Positions 1-7,142 of a stretch of 10,884 bases of DNA are shown in pieces. The DNA lies in assembly GCA_022785155.1 (NCBI GenBank), contig JALFRH010000046.1, forward strand, positions 1 through 10,884, read 5' to 3'. Source of the DNA: Spirochaetales bacterium (GTDB lineage: Bacteria; Spirochaetota; Spirochaetia; Sphaerochaetales; Sphaerochaetaceae). The translations under genes and the position numbers were made by a program. The notes under the pieces were generated by a model. That model was not told the origin of the DNA, did not search any database, and was given only the letters and a program-made list of their open reading frames with translations. How positions within the stretch are numbered: position 1 is the stretch's first letter; every line of letters begins with the position of its first letter.

Positions 1-1832
1 GAAAGACAGTCAACACGCTGAGACTTTGGTCAGCCACCAGCCCAGATGGATTCTCATTCCAGGAATTCAACTCCGGAGACTACACAGAGGCTGTAAGAAA
101 GAAGATCAATGCCGAGACACTTTCCCAGGTCCTTTATCCTAATGATACCCTATACATGGGTAAAGAACTGAGATTGAAGCAGCAATACTTCTTCGTTTCA
201 TGTTCTCTCCAGGATATCGTCAGAAGATTCAAGAGATATGGCAACTATAACTGGAAGCAGTTCCCTAAAGAAGCTGCAATCCAGATGAACGACACCCATC
301 CATCCCTTGCAGTTCCCGAGCTCATGAGAATACTCATCGACCAGGAAGGCCTTGGCTGGGATGAAGCTTGGGAAATCACAGTTAATACTCTCGGTTATAC
401 AAACCACACTCTCATGCCGGAGGCATTGGAGAAGTGGCCGCTGCCAATGATGCAATCTATTCTTCCTCGTCATATGGAAATCATTTTTGAGATCAACAGA
501 AGATTCCTTTCTTCTGCAGTTTCATTCTTCCCTATGCAGAACGATAAAATTGCAAAAGTATCTATCATCGAGGAATCAAATCCAAAGATGGTGAGAATGG
601 CAAACCTTGCAATTATCGGAAGCCACTCTACAAACGGAGTAGCCGCACTTCACTCCAAGCTTCTTGTGGACAATATGTTCCCTGAGTTCGGCCAGATCTT
701 CCCTGAAAGATTCAACAACAAGACAAACGGCATCACCCAGAGAAGATGGCTTTTGGATGCAAACCCAGGGCTTGCTTCCCTTATTACAGAAGCAATTGGC
801 AACAAGTGGATTACAAACTTCGAGGAAATCAGAAAGCTTAAGGATTTCTCAAATGATGCTGCATTCCTTGAAAAGCTTGCAAAAGTAAAGTATCAGGCAA
901 AACTAAAGGCTGCAGACTTCCTTAAGAAAGACAGCGGCATCATCATTGATCCAAATACAATGATCGATGTCCAGGTAAAGAGAATCCACGAATACAAGAG
1001 ACAGCTTCTCAACGCGCTCAATATCGTAATCATCTATAACAGAATGAAGAACGATAAGGCTTATAGGGAATCTTTCCAGCCTACAACCTTCCTTTTCGGA
1101 GGAAAGGCTGCTCCAGGATATGTAAACGCAAAGCTTATCATCAAGTTCATCAACTCCATCGCCCATGTCATCAATACAGATCCTCAGGTAAATGATAAGC
1201 TCCATGTCTATTTCATGCCTGACTACAGAGTTACATTGGCTGAAAACATTATTCCTGCAACAAACCTCTCGGAGCAGATTTCAACAGCTGGAACAGAGGC
1301 TTCAGGTACAGGAAACATGAAGTTCATGTGCAACGGCGCCCTTACAATCGGAACATTGGATGGAGCCAACGTAGAGATGGCTGAAGAAGCAGGATTGGAC
1401 AACATCTTCATTTTCGGTCATACGGAAAAGGAAATCGCTGAACTTGGAAAGACCTATTCCTCCAGGGAATGGATGGAGAATGATGCTGAGATCAACGCAG
1501 CAATCAAGCTTATCCAGTATGGTTTCTTCAACAACGGAGAAGACGGAATCTTCGATCCTCTTCTGAAGTCCCTCATCGACTACAATGATAAGTACTTCCT
1601 GTTTGCAGATCTTAGAATGTATCACGAGAAACACGAAGAGGCATCCAAGCTCTACAGAGATGATCAGGACAAGTGGAATAAGATGAGTGCCATCAACATC
1701 GCTTCTTCCGCCAAGTTCTCTTCAGATAGGACAATCAAAGAGTATGCTGATGAAATCTGGAACATAAAGCCTTGCAAGGTAAAGAAAAGTAAGGAAGATA
1801 GTGTTCTTGAGGACGCCAGGAAGGTAAAGTAA
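1..1832 (+). CDS. glgP: Glycogen phosphorylase, 5' end outside window
   Basis: PLP-dependent glycogen/maltodextrin phosphorylase (GT35) that releases glucose 1-phosphate from alpha-1,4-glucan in the cytoplasm. The reading frame is open from base 3, so the start lies upstream. About 609 residues are visible, against roughly 800 to 850 for the family, so the missing part is the N-terminal quarter. The visible part opens with VNTLRLWSA and includes NDTHPSLAVPELMR, ERFNNKTNGITQRRW, KRIHEYKRQLLN and the cofactor motif EASGTGNMKF, whose PLP-binding lysine is codon 1320-1322. That motif continues MCNGA, with Cys where E. coli and muscle enzymes have Leu. After the usual end (EIWNIKP) there is a lysine-rich tail of about 19 residues. 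A strong hairpin terminator follows 18 bp after the stop. The family assignment is near certain; glycogen versus maltodextrin preference cannot be read from this. Confidence 0.97.
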   Translation, partial: KTVNTLRLWSATSPDGFSFQEFNSGDYTEAVRKKINAETLSQVLYPNDTLYMGKELRLKQQYFFVSCSLQDIVRRFKRYGNYNWKQFPKEAAIQMNDTHPSLAVPELMRILIDQEGLGWDEAWEITVNTLGYTNHTLMPEALEKWPLPMMQSILPRHMEIIFEINRRFLSSAVSFFPMQNDKIAKVSIIEESNPKMVRMANLAIIGSHSTNGVAALHSKLLVDNMFPEFGQIFPERFNNKTNGITQRRWLLDANPGLASLITEAIGNKWITNFEEIRKLKDFSNDAAFLEKLAKVKYQAKLKAADFLKKDSGIIIDPNTMIDVQVKRIHEYKRQLLNALNIVIIYNRMKNDKAYRESFQPTTFLFGGKAAPGYVNAKLIIKFINSIAHVINTDPQVNDKLHVYFMPDYRVTLAENIIPATNLSEQISTAGTEASGTGNMKFMCNGALTIGTLDGANVEMAEEAGLDNIFIFGHTEKEIAELGKTYSSREWMENDAEINAAIKLIQYGFFNNGEDGIFDPLLKSLIDYNDKYFLFADLRMYHEKHEEASKLYRDDQDKWNKMSAINIASSAKFSSDRTIKEYADEIWNIKPCKVKKSKEDSVLEDARKVK

Positions 1833-1850
1833 CCTACCAATTGAAAGAAT

Positions 1851-1884
1851 AAAGCTCTCATGAAACCCATGGGAGCTTTTTTTC
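1851..1884 (+). terminator. Rho-independent terminator of glgP
   Basis: A 12-bp stem (AAAGCTCTCATG at 1851-1862 with CATGGGAGCTTT at 1868-1879, one G-T wobble) encloses a 5-nt loop and runs into a T tract ending at 1883. It sits between the convergent glgP and zinc-ribbon genes. Read on the minus strand the same hairpin is followed by TTTATTC, so it might also terminate the opposing gene, though the T tract is poorer on that side. Confidence 0.9.
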
Positions 1885-1892
1885 ACATCGAT

Positions 1893-2432
1893 TTATCCTT
1901 GAATCAGAGCGTGGACGAAGGTGTCCTGTCCTTCATACTTCTCAAGTATAGGGAGAAACAATGATACAATATCCTTCCAATAGACTGGGAAGCTATTGCA
2001 ACCATGGACAGATAACGTATGCCTACGGGAAAAGGAAGCCTCCATATCCCACACTACACCACAATTATCTTTGGTGCTGAAGTATGTTTCATTCCATTTA
2101 TGGAAATAACACTCCATGAACATCTTATCGGAAAGCTCTTCCCAGAAATCCACATCCAATATACCTTCATACTCTTTGGATCTGCCTAGTTTGAGATAGT
2201 ATTTGGAGTCTTCAACGCTTTTCGATAGTTTGAGAATCATTCGATTCCCCAAAATATCCTTTATTTCAATCAAGAATCTTGTAAAGAGATCCGCATACTC
2301 TTTGGCTTCAGCTTCATCTCCAAATCGGCTTCTGCAGTCATGGCATTTGTACTCCATCTCCCCTTTGGCATTAAGAGACTGGGACAATCCAAAACTTCCG
2401 CACCTAGGACAACAGACGTGTTTCATCCCCAT
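1893..2432 (-). CDS. Zinc-ribbon protein of unknown function
   Basis: A 179-residue protein I do not recognise. The N-terminus holds a zinc ribbon: C8-x2-C11 (CPRC) and C30-x2-C33 (CHDC). The remaining 145 residues are acidic and aromatic-rich with no motif I can name. The ribbon suggests nucleic acid or protein binding, but that is inference. I chose the ATG at 2432 because GGAAGGG lies 7 nt upstream, a good ribosome site, and because the ribbon then begins at residue 8, as is usual. The frame stays open to an ATG at 2489 (19 residues more) and a TTG at 2507. A TAAAAT box at 2494-2499 could drive a transcript starting near 2487, giving a leader of about 55 nt for the chosen start. The gene converges on glgP. 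Confidence 0.75.
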   Translation of the reverse strand: MGMKHVCCPRCGSFGLSQSLNAKGEMEYKCHDCRSRFGDEAEAKEYADLFTRFLIEIKDILGNRMILKLSKSVEDSKYYLKLGRSKEYEGILDVDFWEELSDKMFMECYFHKWNETYFSTKDNCGVVWDMEASFSRRHTLSVHGCNSFPVYWKDIVSLFLPILEKYEGQDTFVHALIQG

Positions 2433-2544
2433 AAAAACACCCTTCCTTTTGTCGAAATACCATTTTGTGGTTATGGACAATTTTAGCATGGATATTTTAT
2501 GTGGCAAAATGAAAGAGTAAACAAACCCCTTTTATTTTGATTTT

Positions 2545-3225
2545 TTATGCCAAAAATGAAAATGCCCAGCCGAAGACAGGTGCAAAAACCAAAGCTGGAA
2601 GAAAGTTTGCAGTTTTTGTTTTCCTTATATCCAATAAAGATAATCCAATCATCAGTAGAAGATATCCCCCTGCAGCTGCAATGTCGCTTATACCTGTTTC
2701 ACCGAGAATAGGGGAAATAGCAGATCCTGCAAGGACAAAGAATCCTTGATATATAAGAACAGTGAAGGCTGAGAGTATTACACCCTTTCCATATGTAGAG
2801 GCAAATACAATGGCCATAAAGCCGTCCATGACGCTTTTTATCAAGATCAATGAGCCGTCCCCTGTAGTTCCTGCATTTATTGATCCTACGATACTCATGG
2901 CACCGGAGCAAAACAGGACGGAAGAGTTCAGAAAGGCCAAGCCGAAGGAACCTTCTTCCCCTTCCTTCTGGAATTTGTTTCCAAAAGCCTCGATTCTCTC
3001 TTCGATTCTCAAACCAAAACCAATAAAACCACCTATTATCAGGGCAAACAGAACACCAAGCGTACTATTGGCGCTTCCTGCCATGGACAAGCCAAGGACC
3101 AATGTAACAAGACCGGAAGAAGTCATGACAATAGTCCTGAAAGAAGAAGGAAGCCGCTTTTTCAATATTAGCCCCAGAATTGTACCCAAAACAACAGATA
3201 GTGAATTTATCAAGGTGACAAGCAT
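2545..3225 (-). CDS. DUF554 family membrane protein
   Basis: A 226-residue integral membrane protein of the DUF554 (YdfK-like) family. It has about six to seven hydrophobic segments, including the N-terminal one (LINSLSVVLGTILGLIL), a glycine-rich one (LFALIIGGFIGFGL) and one at the C-terminus. The family core is clear near residues 105-145: FCSGAMSIVGSI, then GTTGDGSLILIKSVMDG, then IVFASTYGKGV. The short acidic stretch IEERIEAFGNKFQKEGEEG probably forms a cytoplasmic loop. The family is described as a possible membrane transporter, but no substrate is established and I assign none. It is divergent from the MobA-like gene with 57 bp between start codons. No good ribosome site precedes the ATG; instead TAGGAT ends 6 nt upstream, see the promoter entry. 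Confidence 0.88.
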   Translation of the reverse strand: MLVTLINSLSVVLGTILGLILKKRLPSSFRTIVMTSSGLVTLVLGLSMAGSANSTLGVLFALIIGGFIGFGLRIEERIEAFGNKFQKEGEEGSFGLAFLNSSVLFCSGAMSIVGSINAGTTGDGSLILIKSVMDGFMAIVFASTYGKGVILSAFTVLIYQGFFVLAGSAISPILGETGISDIAAAGGYLLLMIGLSLLDIRKTKTANFLPALVFAPVFGWAFSFLA

Positions 3226-3231
3226 GTTGAA

Positions 3232-3261
3232 ATCCTAGAACTTTTCCTTTCTAAGGTTCAA
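3232..3261 (-). promoter_or_regulatory. Promoter of DUF554 gene, possibly leaderless
   Basis: On the minus strand TTGAAC (3256-3261) is separated by 18 nt from TAGGAT (3232-3237), which ends 6 nt before the ATG at 3225. This would place the transcription start at the A of the start codon. AGGA inside the -10 box might instead be read as a weak ribosome site 8 nt from the ATG, so the two readings compete. Confidence 0.4.
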
Positions 3262-3270
3262 TAAAAAAAG

Positions 3271-3282
3271 TAATATTCTTTT
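3271..3282 (+). promoter_or_regulatory. -10 box of MobA-like gene, possibly leaderless
   Basis: TAATAT (3271-3276) ends exactly 6 nt before the ATG at 3283 and no purine-rich ribosome site lies between. No convincing -35 is visible at 16-18 nt; the upstream DNA is A/T-rich. The predicted transcription start coincides with the start codon. The region overlaps the divergent DUF554 promoter. Confidence 0.42.
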
Positions 3283-3879
3283 ATGACAACAATCGTTCTT
3301 GCAGCAGGTTTATCTGAAAGAATGGGGCGGAACAAGCTTCTTCTGCCCTATAAAGGGGAAGCAATAATCGTAAAAACTGTGAGAAATGCCCTATCCTTTT
3401 CAGATAAAGTCATAGTTGTAACGGGTAATGAGAGAGAAAGAGTAGAAGAAAGCCTTTCAAGCTTTCCCCTCACTTTTGTATATAACGAAAACTATAGAAT
3501 GGGACAAAGAACCAGTACCATCGAAGGTATAAAGTGTGTCGAGAACGATGATTTTTCAATTCTCCCAGGAGATCTTCCTCTATTGGGGAAGGAAGATGCA
3601 TTAGATCTTTTCAAACATCTTGGAAACAAAGGCATTGCAAGATGTGCCTTCAAGAATACTCCAGGCCATCCTGTAGCATATAAAAAAGAACACCGGGAAA
3701 AGCTTTTGGCTTATCCCGGCACCATGAAGGAATATCTAAGGGAAAATGGTTTTATGATGGTCCCATCTTCCCTTGGTTCAATCTATGACATCGATACTCC
3801 TGATAAGTATGAAGCACTCTTAGAGTCCAATGGAGATCTTTCCATCCTTGAGGGATGCAGTGATATTTCCTTCTCTTGA
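3283..3879 (+). CDS. MobA/MocA-like nucleotidyltransferase
   Basis: A 198-residue cytosolic nucleotidyltransferase of the MobA-like (NTP_transf_3) group, closest in layout to the molybdopterin cytidylyltransferase MocA and YgfJ-type proteins. The N-terminal nucleotide-binding signature is LAAGLSERMGRNKLLLPYKG (residues 6-25). GDLPLL near residue 96 supplies the metal-binding aspartate, GHPVAY follows near residue 128, and the family's closing DIDTPDKYE sits near residue 168. MocA relatives transfer CMP to molybdopterin for xanthine-dehydrogenase-type enzymes. No such enzyme, XdhC or molybdenum gene is in view, so the substrate is open; sugar-phosphate nucleotidyltransferase is an alternative. 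The start is fixed by a TAA three codons upstream and by the motif. The last 20 residues are encoded antisense to the end of clpB. Confidence 0.8.
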   Translation: MTTIVLAAGLSERMGRNKLLLPYKGEAIIVKTVRNALSFSDKVIVVTGNERERVEESLSSFPLTFVYNENYRMGQRTSTIEGIKCVENDDFSILPGDLPLLGKEDALDLFKHLGNKGIARCAFKNTPGHPVAYKKEHREKLLAYPGTMKEYLRENGFMMVPSSLGSIYDIDTPDKYEALLESNGDLSILEGCSDISFS

Positions 3880-6387
3880 AATGGATCCTGAGAGAATTGC
3901 CTTTGACAGCTCATTCTCGATTTCATTCTGGATACATCTTCTGATAGGACGAGCACCGAAGGAAGGATCGAAGCCCACCTCTGCACAGTAGTCTTCGACT
4001 TCCGGAGTCCATGAGAAGTGGATGTTCTTCTTCTCAAGCCTATTTCCAAGAGCCTGGAGCTGAAGATGAACGATTCTCTTGACTTCATCTTTTCCAAGAG
4101 GATTGAAGACGACGATTTCATCTATTCTGTTGATGAACTCCGGCTTGAAGGTATGGGCTATGGCCTCCATGACTTCGCTTCTTGCATTCTTTGGATCACG
4201 AAGAATACTCTCGGAACCCAAGTTGCTGGTCATTATGATGATTGTATTTGTAAAATCAACCACCCTACCCTGGCCATCTGTAAGCCTGCCGTCATCCAAT
4301 ACCTGGAGAAGCACGTTGAAAACATCAGGATGTGCCTTTTCTATTTCATCAAACAGAATTACAGAGTAAGGACGTCTTCTGACCACTTCCGTCAACTGTC
4401 CTCCCTGATCATATCCTACATATCCTGGAGGGGCTCCAATAAGTCTGGACACTGAGTATTTTTCCATATACTCAGACATATCTATTCTTGTAAGGGCCTT
4501 TTCATCGTCAAACAAGAAGCCGGCCAAGACCTTTGCCAAAAGCGTCTTACCTACTCCTGTAGGACCGGCAAACAAGAAGGATCCCAAAGGCCTATGTTCA
4601 TCGCTGATACCAGCCTTGTTTCTTCTTATTGCATTGCTTACAGCACTGATGGCTTCGTCCTGTCCCACTACGGACTGGGAGAGAATCTTCTCCAAGTCAG
4701 TATACTTCTGCATCTCGGAGCTCATCATTTTTGATACAGGAATACCTGTCCAGAGAGATACTACCTTGGCAATATCATCTTCAGTGACCTCTTCCCTCAA
4801 TAGTCTTCCCTCTCCTGTCTTGAAGGAGTTTACTTTGTCTTCCGCATCCTTGATCTCTTTTTCAAGCTGCGGCATTTCGCCGTACTTGATCTGAGCTGCA
4901 GTATTCAGGTCTCCGTTTCTCTCGGCATTCTCCTTTTTCTGGGTCAACTTCTCCATTTGGGCTTTCTTTTCCCTAAGGGCAAGAATGGCGTCTTTTTCAT
5001 TCTGCCACTCCAAATGAAGGGCATTGTACTTTGACTGGAGATCAGCAAGTTCAGAATTGATCTTTCCAAGCCTTTCCTTGGAGTGTTCATCGTTTTCCCT
5101 TGAAAGAGCCTCTTTCTCAATCTGGAGCTGGAGAATCTTTCTCTGAAGTTTATCCAATTCTTCAGGCTGGGACTCGATTTCCATCTTTATCTGGCTTGCG
5201 GCTTCATCCACCAAGTCTATTGCCTTGTCCGGCAGGAAACGGGATGTAAGATACCTGTCGGAGAGAGTAGCTGCTGCAACCAGAGCCTCATCCTTGATTC
5301 TTACACCATGGTGCACTTCATACTTTGGCTGAAGACCTCTAAGAATAGAAATTGTATCTTCTACGCTTGGTTCCTTTGCATATACAGGCTGGAATCTTCT
5401 CTCCAGGGCTTTATCGGACTCGATGTACTTTCTGTATTCATCAAGTGTAGTGGCACCGATTGCATGAAGCTCTCCTCTTGCAAGGGCAGGCTTGATCAAG
5501 TTGGAGGCATCTGTGCTTCCTTCCGCTGCACCAGCTCCTACAATTGTATGAAGCTCGTCGATAAAGAGTATGATATGTCCTTCACTCTTAGTGACTTCGT
5601 TTATTACACCCTTTAATCTCTCTTCAAACTCACCTCTGAACTTGGCTCCTGCAATGAGAGAGCCCATATCGAGGGACAACAGTCTCTTATCCTTCAATGA
5701 CTCAGGGACATCGCCCTTTGCTATTCTTTGGGCAAGCCCTTCCACTATTGCAGTCTTACCTACACCAGGCTCACCTATAAGAACAGGGTTGTTCTTTGTT
5801 CTTCTTGAAAGAACCTGCATAACCCTTCTTATCTCTTCGTCTCTTCCGATTACAGGGTCAAGCTTATCTTCCTTTGCGGATCTGGTCAGATCCTTGCAGT
5901 ATTTATCAAGGGAAGCATACTGGGCTTCAGGATCCTGGCTTGTAATACGCTGATTGCCTCTGATGGCCTTAAGAGCCTCCAAGACATTATCTTTTGTAAC
6001 GCCCAGCTTCTCAAGGGCATCTTTTTCAGGGCATTCGTCATTCAAGAGAGAAAGCAGGAAGTGCTCGGCAGAGACATATTCGTCTTTAAAATCTCCAGCA
6101 GTCTTCTCACAAGCTCCAAGAATTCTGGCCATTGAACGGGAGAATGTCTTTTGTGTATCTCCGTATGACTTTGGAAGTTTGGAGAGAATATTCTCCATAG
6201 AGGCTGTTACGCTATCGGGAGAGACACCCAGTTTTTCAAACAGAGGTCTCAGTACTCCATCGCTTTGGGCAATAAGTGCAAGGATCATATGTGCAGGCAC
6301 AACTTCACTGTGTCCGGCTTGATCCGCCTTTGTTACAGCTTCTTCCAAAGCTTTCTGCATTTTCACAGTAAATTTATCGTAATTCAT
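3820..6387 (-). CDS. clpB: ATP-dependent protein disaggregase ClpB
   Basis: An 855-residue hexameric AAA+ chaperone that works with DnaK to pull polypeptides out of aggregates after stress; E. coli ClpB has 857. The Clp N-domain covers about 1-145. NBD1 has Walker A GEPGVGKT (205-212), Walker B ILFIDE (273-278), and Arg finger pair R330/R331. The coiled-coil M-domain spans about 400-530. NBD2 has Walker A GPTGVGKT (608-615), Walker B ILFDE (677-681), pore loop GYVGY (Y656), and R754 in FINRIDE. The M-domain marks it as ClpB rather than ClpA or ClpC. The NBD1 pore loop reads GAKFRGEF, with Phe250 where E. coli has Tyr, a conservative change. GGAGGT lies 4 nt before the ATG and a separate promoter precedes it. 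The 3' end overlaps the MobA-like gene by 60 bp. Confidence 0.98.
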   Translation of the reverse strand: MNYDKFTVKMQKALEEAVTKADQAGHSEVVPAHMILALIAQSDGVLRPLFEKLGVSPDSVTASMENILSKLPKSYGDTQKTFSRSMARILGACEKTAGDFKDEYVSAEHFLLSLLNDECPEKDALEKLGVTKDNVLEALKAIRGNQRITSQDPEAQYASLDKYCKDLTRSAKEDKLDPVIGRDEEIRRVMQVLSRRTKNNPVLIGEPGVGKTAIVEGLAQRIAKGDVPESLKDKRLLSLDMGSLIAGAKFRGEFEERLKGVINEVTKSEGHIILFIDELHTIVGAGAAEGSTDASNLIKPALARGELHAIGATTLDEYRKYIESDKALERRFQPVYAKEPSVEDTISILRGLQPKYEVHHGVRIKDEALVAAATLSDRYLTSRFLPDKAIDLVDEAASQIKMEIESQPEELDKLQRKILQLQIEKEALSRENDEHSKERLGKINSELADLQSKYNALHLEWQNEKDAILALREKKAQMEKLTQKKENAERNGDLNTAAQIKYGEMPQLEKEIKDAEDKVNSFKTGEGRLLREEVTEDDIAKVVSLWTGIPVSKMMSSEMQKYTDLEKILSQSVVGQDEAISAVSNAIRRNKAGISDEHRPLGSFLFAGPTGVGKTLLAKVLAGFLFDDEKALTRIDMSEYMEKYSVSRLIGAPPGYVGYDQGGQLTEVVRRRPYSVILFDEIEKAHPDVFNVLLQVLDDGRLTDGQGRVVDFTNTIIIMTSNLGSESILRDPKNARSEVMEAIAHTFKPEFINRIDEIVVFNPLGKDEVKRIVHLQLQALGNRLEKKNIHFSWTPEVEDYCAEVGFDPSFGARPIRRCIQNEIENELSKAILSGSISREGNITASLKDGKISIGL

Positions 6388-6434
6388 CTTTACCTCCGAC
6401 TGGAATGGCGGAAGCTATTTCATATCCAAAAGGA

Positions 6435-6462
6435 AATATAACCATCGAATAAAAAAAGACAA
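6435..6462 (-). promoter_or_regulatory. clpB: Promoter of clpB
   Basis: On the minus strand TTGTCT (6457-6462), a 16-nt spacer and TATATT (6435-6440) resemble a sigma-70-type promoter. The predicted start is near 6428, giving a leader of about 40 nt that contains the GGAGGT ribosome site. It begins just after the tetR stop codon, within the 82-bp gap. No CIRCE inverted repeat is present, so HrcA control is not supported. Confidence 0.5.
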
Positions 6463-6469
6463 GAGGAAA

Positions 6470-7072
6470 TTATCGGTTATATCTGAAAGATTCCAAGAAT
6501 TCAGAAACGATACTTGTAGCTTCCTCTGCAGAGAAAGACGGGAAGAACCCTACCTGGAAGGCTTCGGCAACCACAAGGGAGAAGATTTCTTCTCCCACCT
6601 TATCCGCGTCACAGCTGCGAATAGTGTTATGATGTATTCCCTGTAGAACAAGACGCTTTATAAGAATGCGCATCTTTGCAGTTCTACCTCTTATGGCGGA
6701 ATATACATCTACGCCCGCCCTCTTTTCGGAAAGAATGAACTCCACAAGATTTGAGAGTGTAGATTCATTTTCCCTGGCATAGGTGAATATATCTACAACA
6801 ATCAATCTCAGTCTCTCGATTTCATCTTCTTCACCTTCCTGGAAAGCTATCTTGGAATACCTTTCAAACATCTTGGAGGTGACGTTTTTCACTGCATAGT
6901 AATATATCTCTTTCTTATCTCCGAAGTATTGATATACTGTTGGACGCGAAAGAGAACACGCCTCTGCAATGAGGGACAAATTCGAATCTCTATACCCGAC
7001 TCTTGAGAAAACTTCCAAGGCTTTCTCCAGAATCATCTGCATTCTTTCTTCTTTATCAACAATCTTTGGCAC
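6470..7072 (-). CDS. TetR/AcrR family transcriptional regulator
   Basis: A 200-residue dimeric DNA-binding repressor type. The N-terminal TetR helix-turn-helix occupies about residues 12-60: ILEKALEVFSRVGY, then the recognition helix region LSRPTVYQYFGDKKEIYYYAV, which is the family's most conserved part. The remaining 140 residues are an alpha-helical ligand and dimer domain with no sequence clue to the ligand. The start is GTG at 7072, chosen because MPKIVDKEER is a typical TetR lead-in and in-frame stops lie just upstream. ATGs at 7042 and 7036 are alternatives. No ribosome site precedes the GTG, but TAAAAT ends 6 nt before it. Neither neighbour (rmuC upstream, clpB downstream) is a usual TetR target and no palindromic operator was identified, so its target is unknown. 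Confidence 0.88.
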   Translation of the reverse strand: MPKIVDKEERMQMILEKALEVFSRVGYRDSNLSLIAEACSLSRPTVYQYFGDKKEIYYYAVKNVTSKMFERYSKIAFQEGEEDEIERLRLIVVDIFTYARENESTLSNLVEFILSEKRAGVDVYSAIRGRTAKMRILIKRLVLQGIHHNTIRSCDADKVGEEIFSLVVAEAFQVGFFPSFSAEEATSIVSEFLESFRYNR

Positions 7073-7128
7073 GATGATATTTTAGACGTTTTTTCATGAA
7101 GACGAAAGCAAAGTTTTTCCAATAACAC
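7033..7128 (-). other. Candidate 31-codon leader ORF overlapping tetR start
   Basis: A GTG at 7128 is preceded by GGAGG with 7 nt spacing, among the strongest ribosome sites in the window. It opens a 31-codon frame ending in a TGA at 7033-7035 that overlaps an in-frame tetR ATG (codon 13, 7034-7036) as ATGA. The peptide is basic and Leu/Lys-rich with no recognised motif. It lies in another frame from tetR and begins 14 bp after the rmuC stop. It may be a translated leader on an rmuC-tetR read-through message, or a chance open frame. Confidence 0.3.
7079..7084 (-). promoter_or_regulatory. -10 box of tetR, possibly leaderless
   Basis: TAAAAT matches the -10 consensus at five of six positions. 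It ends exactly 6 nt before the GTG at 7072. No clear -35 is seen at 16-18 nt. The predicted transcription start coincides with the start codon. Confidence 0.4.
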
Positions 7129-7142
7129 TTTTTTTCCTCCAT

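Noticed and set aside
2762..3238. Open frame on the plus strand opposite the DUF554 gene
   Set aside because: The DUF554 family match is on the minus strand; the antisense frame has no recognisable motif.
3820..3834. ClpB ending in IGL, resembling the ClpP-docking tripeptide
   Set aside because: The docking loop lies inside the second ATPase domain of ClpA/ClpX, not at the extreme C-terminus, and the M-domain marks this protein as ClpB, which does not dock ClpP.
6388..6469. CIRCE/HrcA operator or another heat-shock repeat upstream of clpB
   Set aside because: No TTAGCACTC/GAGTGCTAA-type inverted repeat is present in the 82-bp gap; only an ordinary-looking promoter.
7081..7140. A 28-codon ATG frame starting right after the rmuC stop (TAAATG)
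   Set aside because: The ATG has no ribosome site of its own spacing, and GGAGG lies inside the frame rather than before it; the GTG frame at 7128 is the better candidate for that site.
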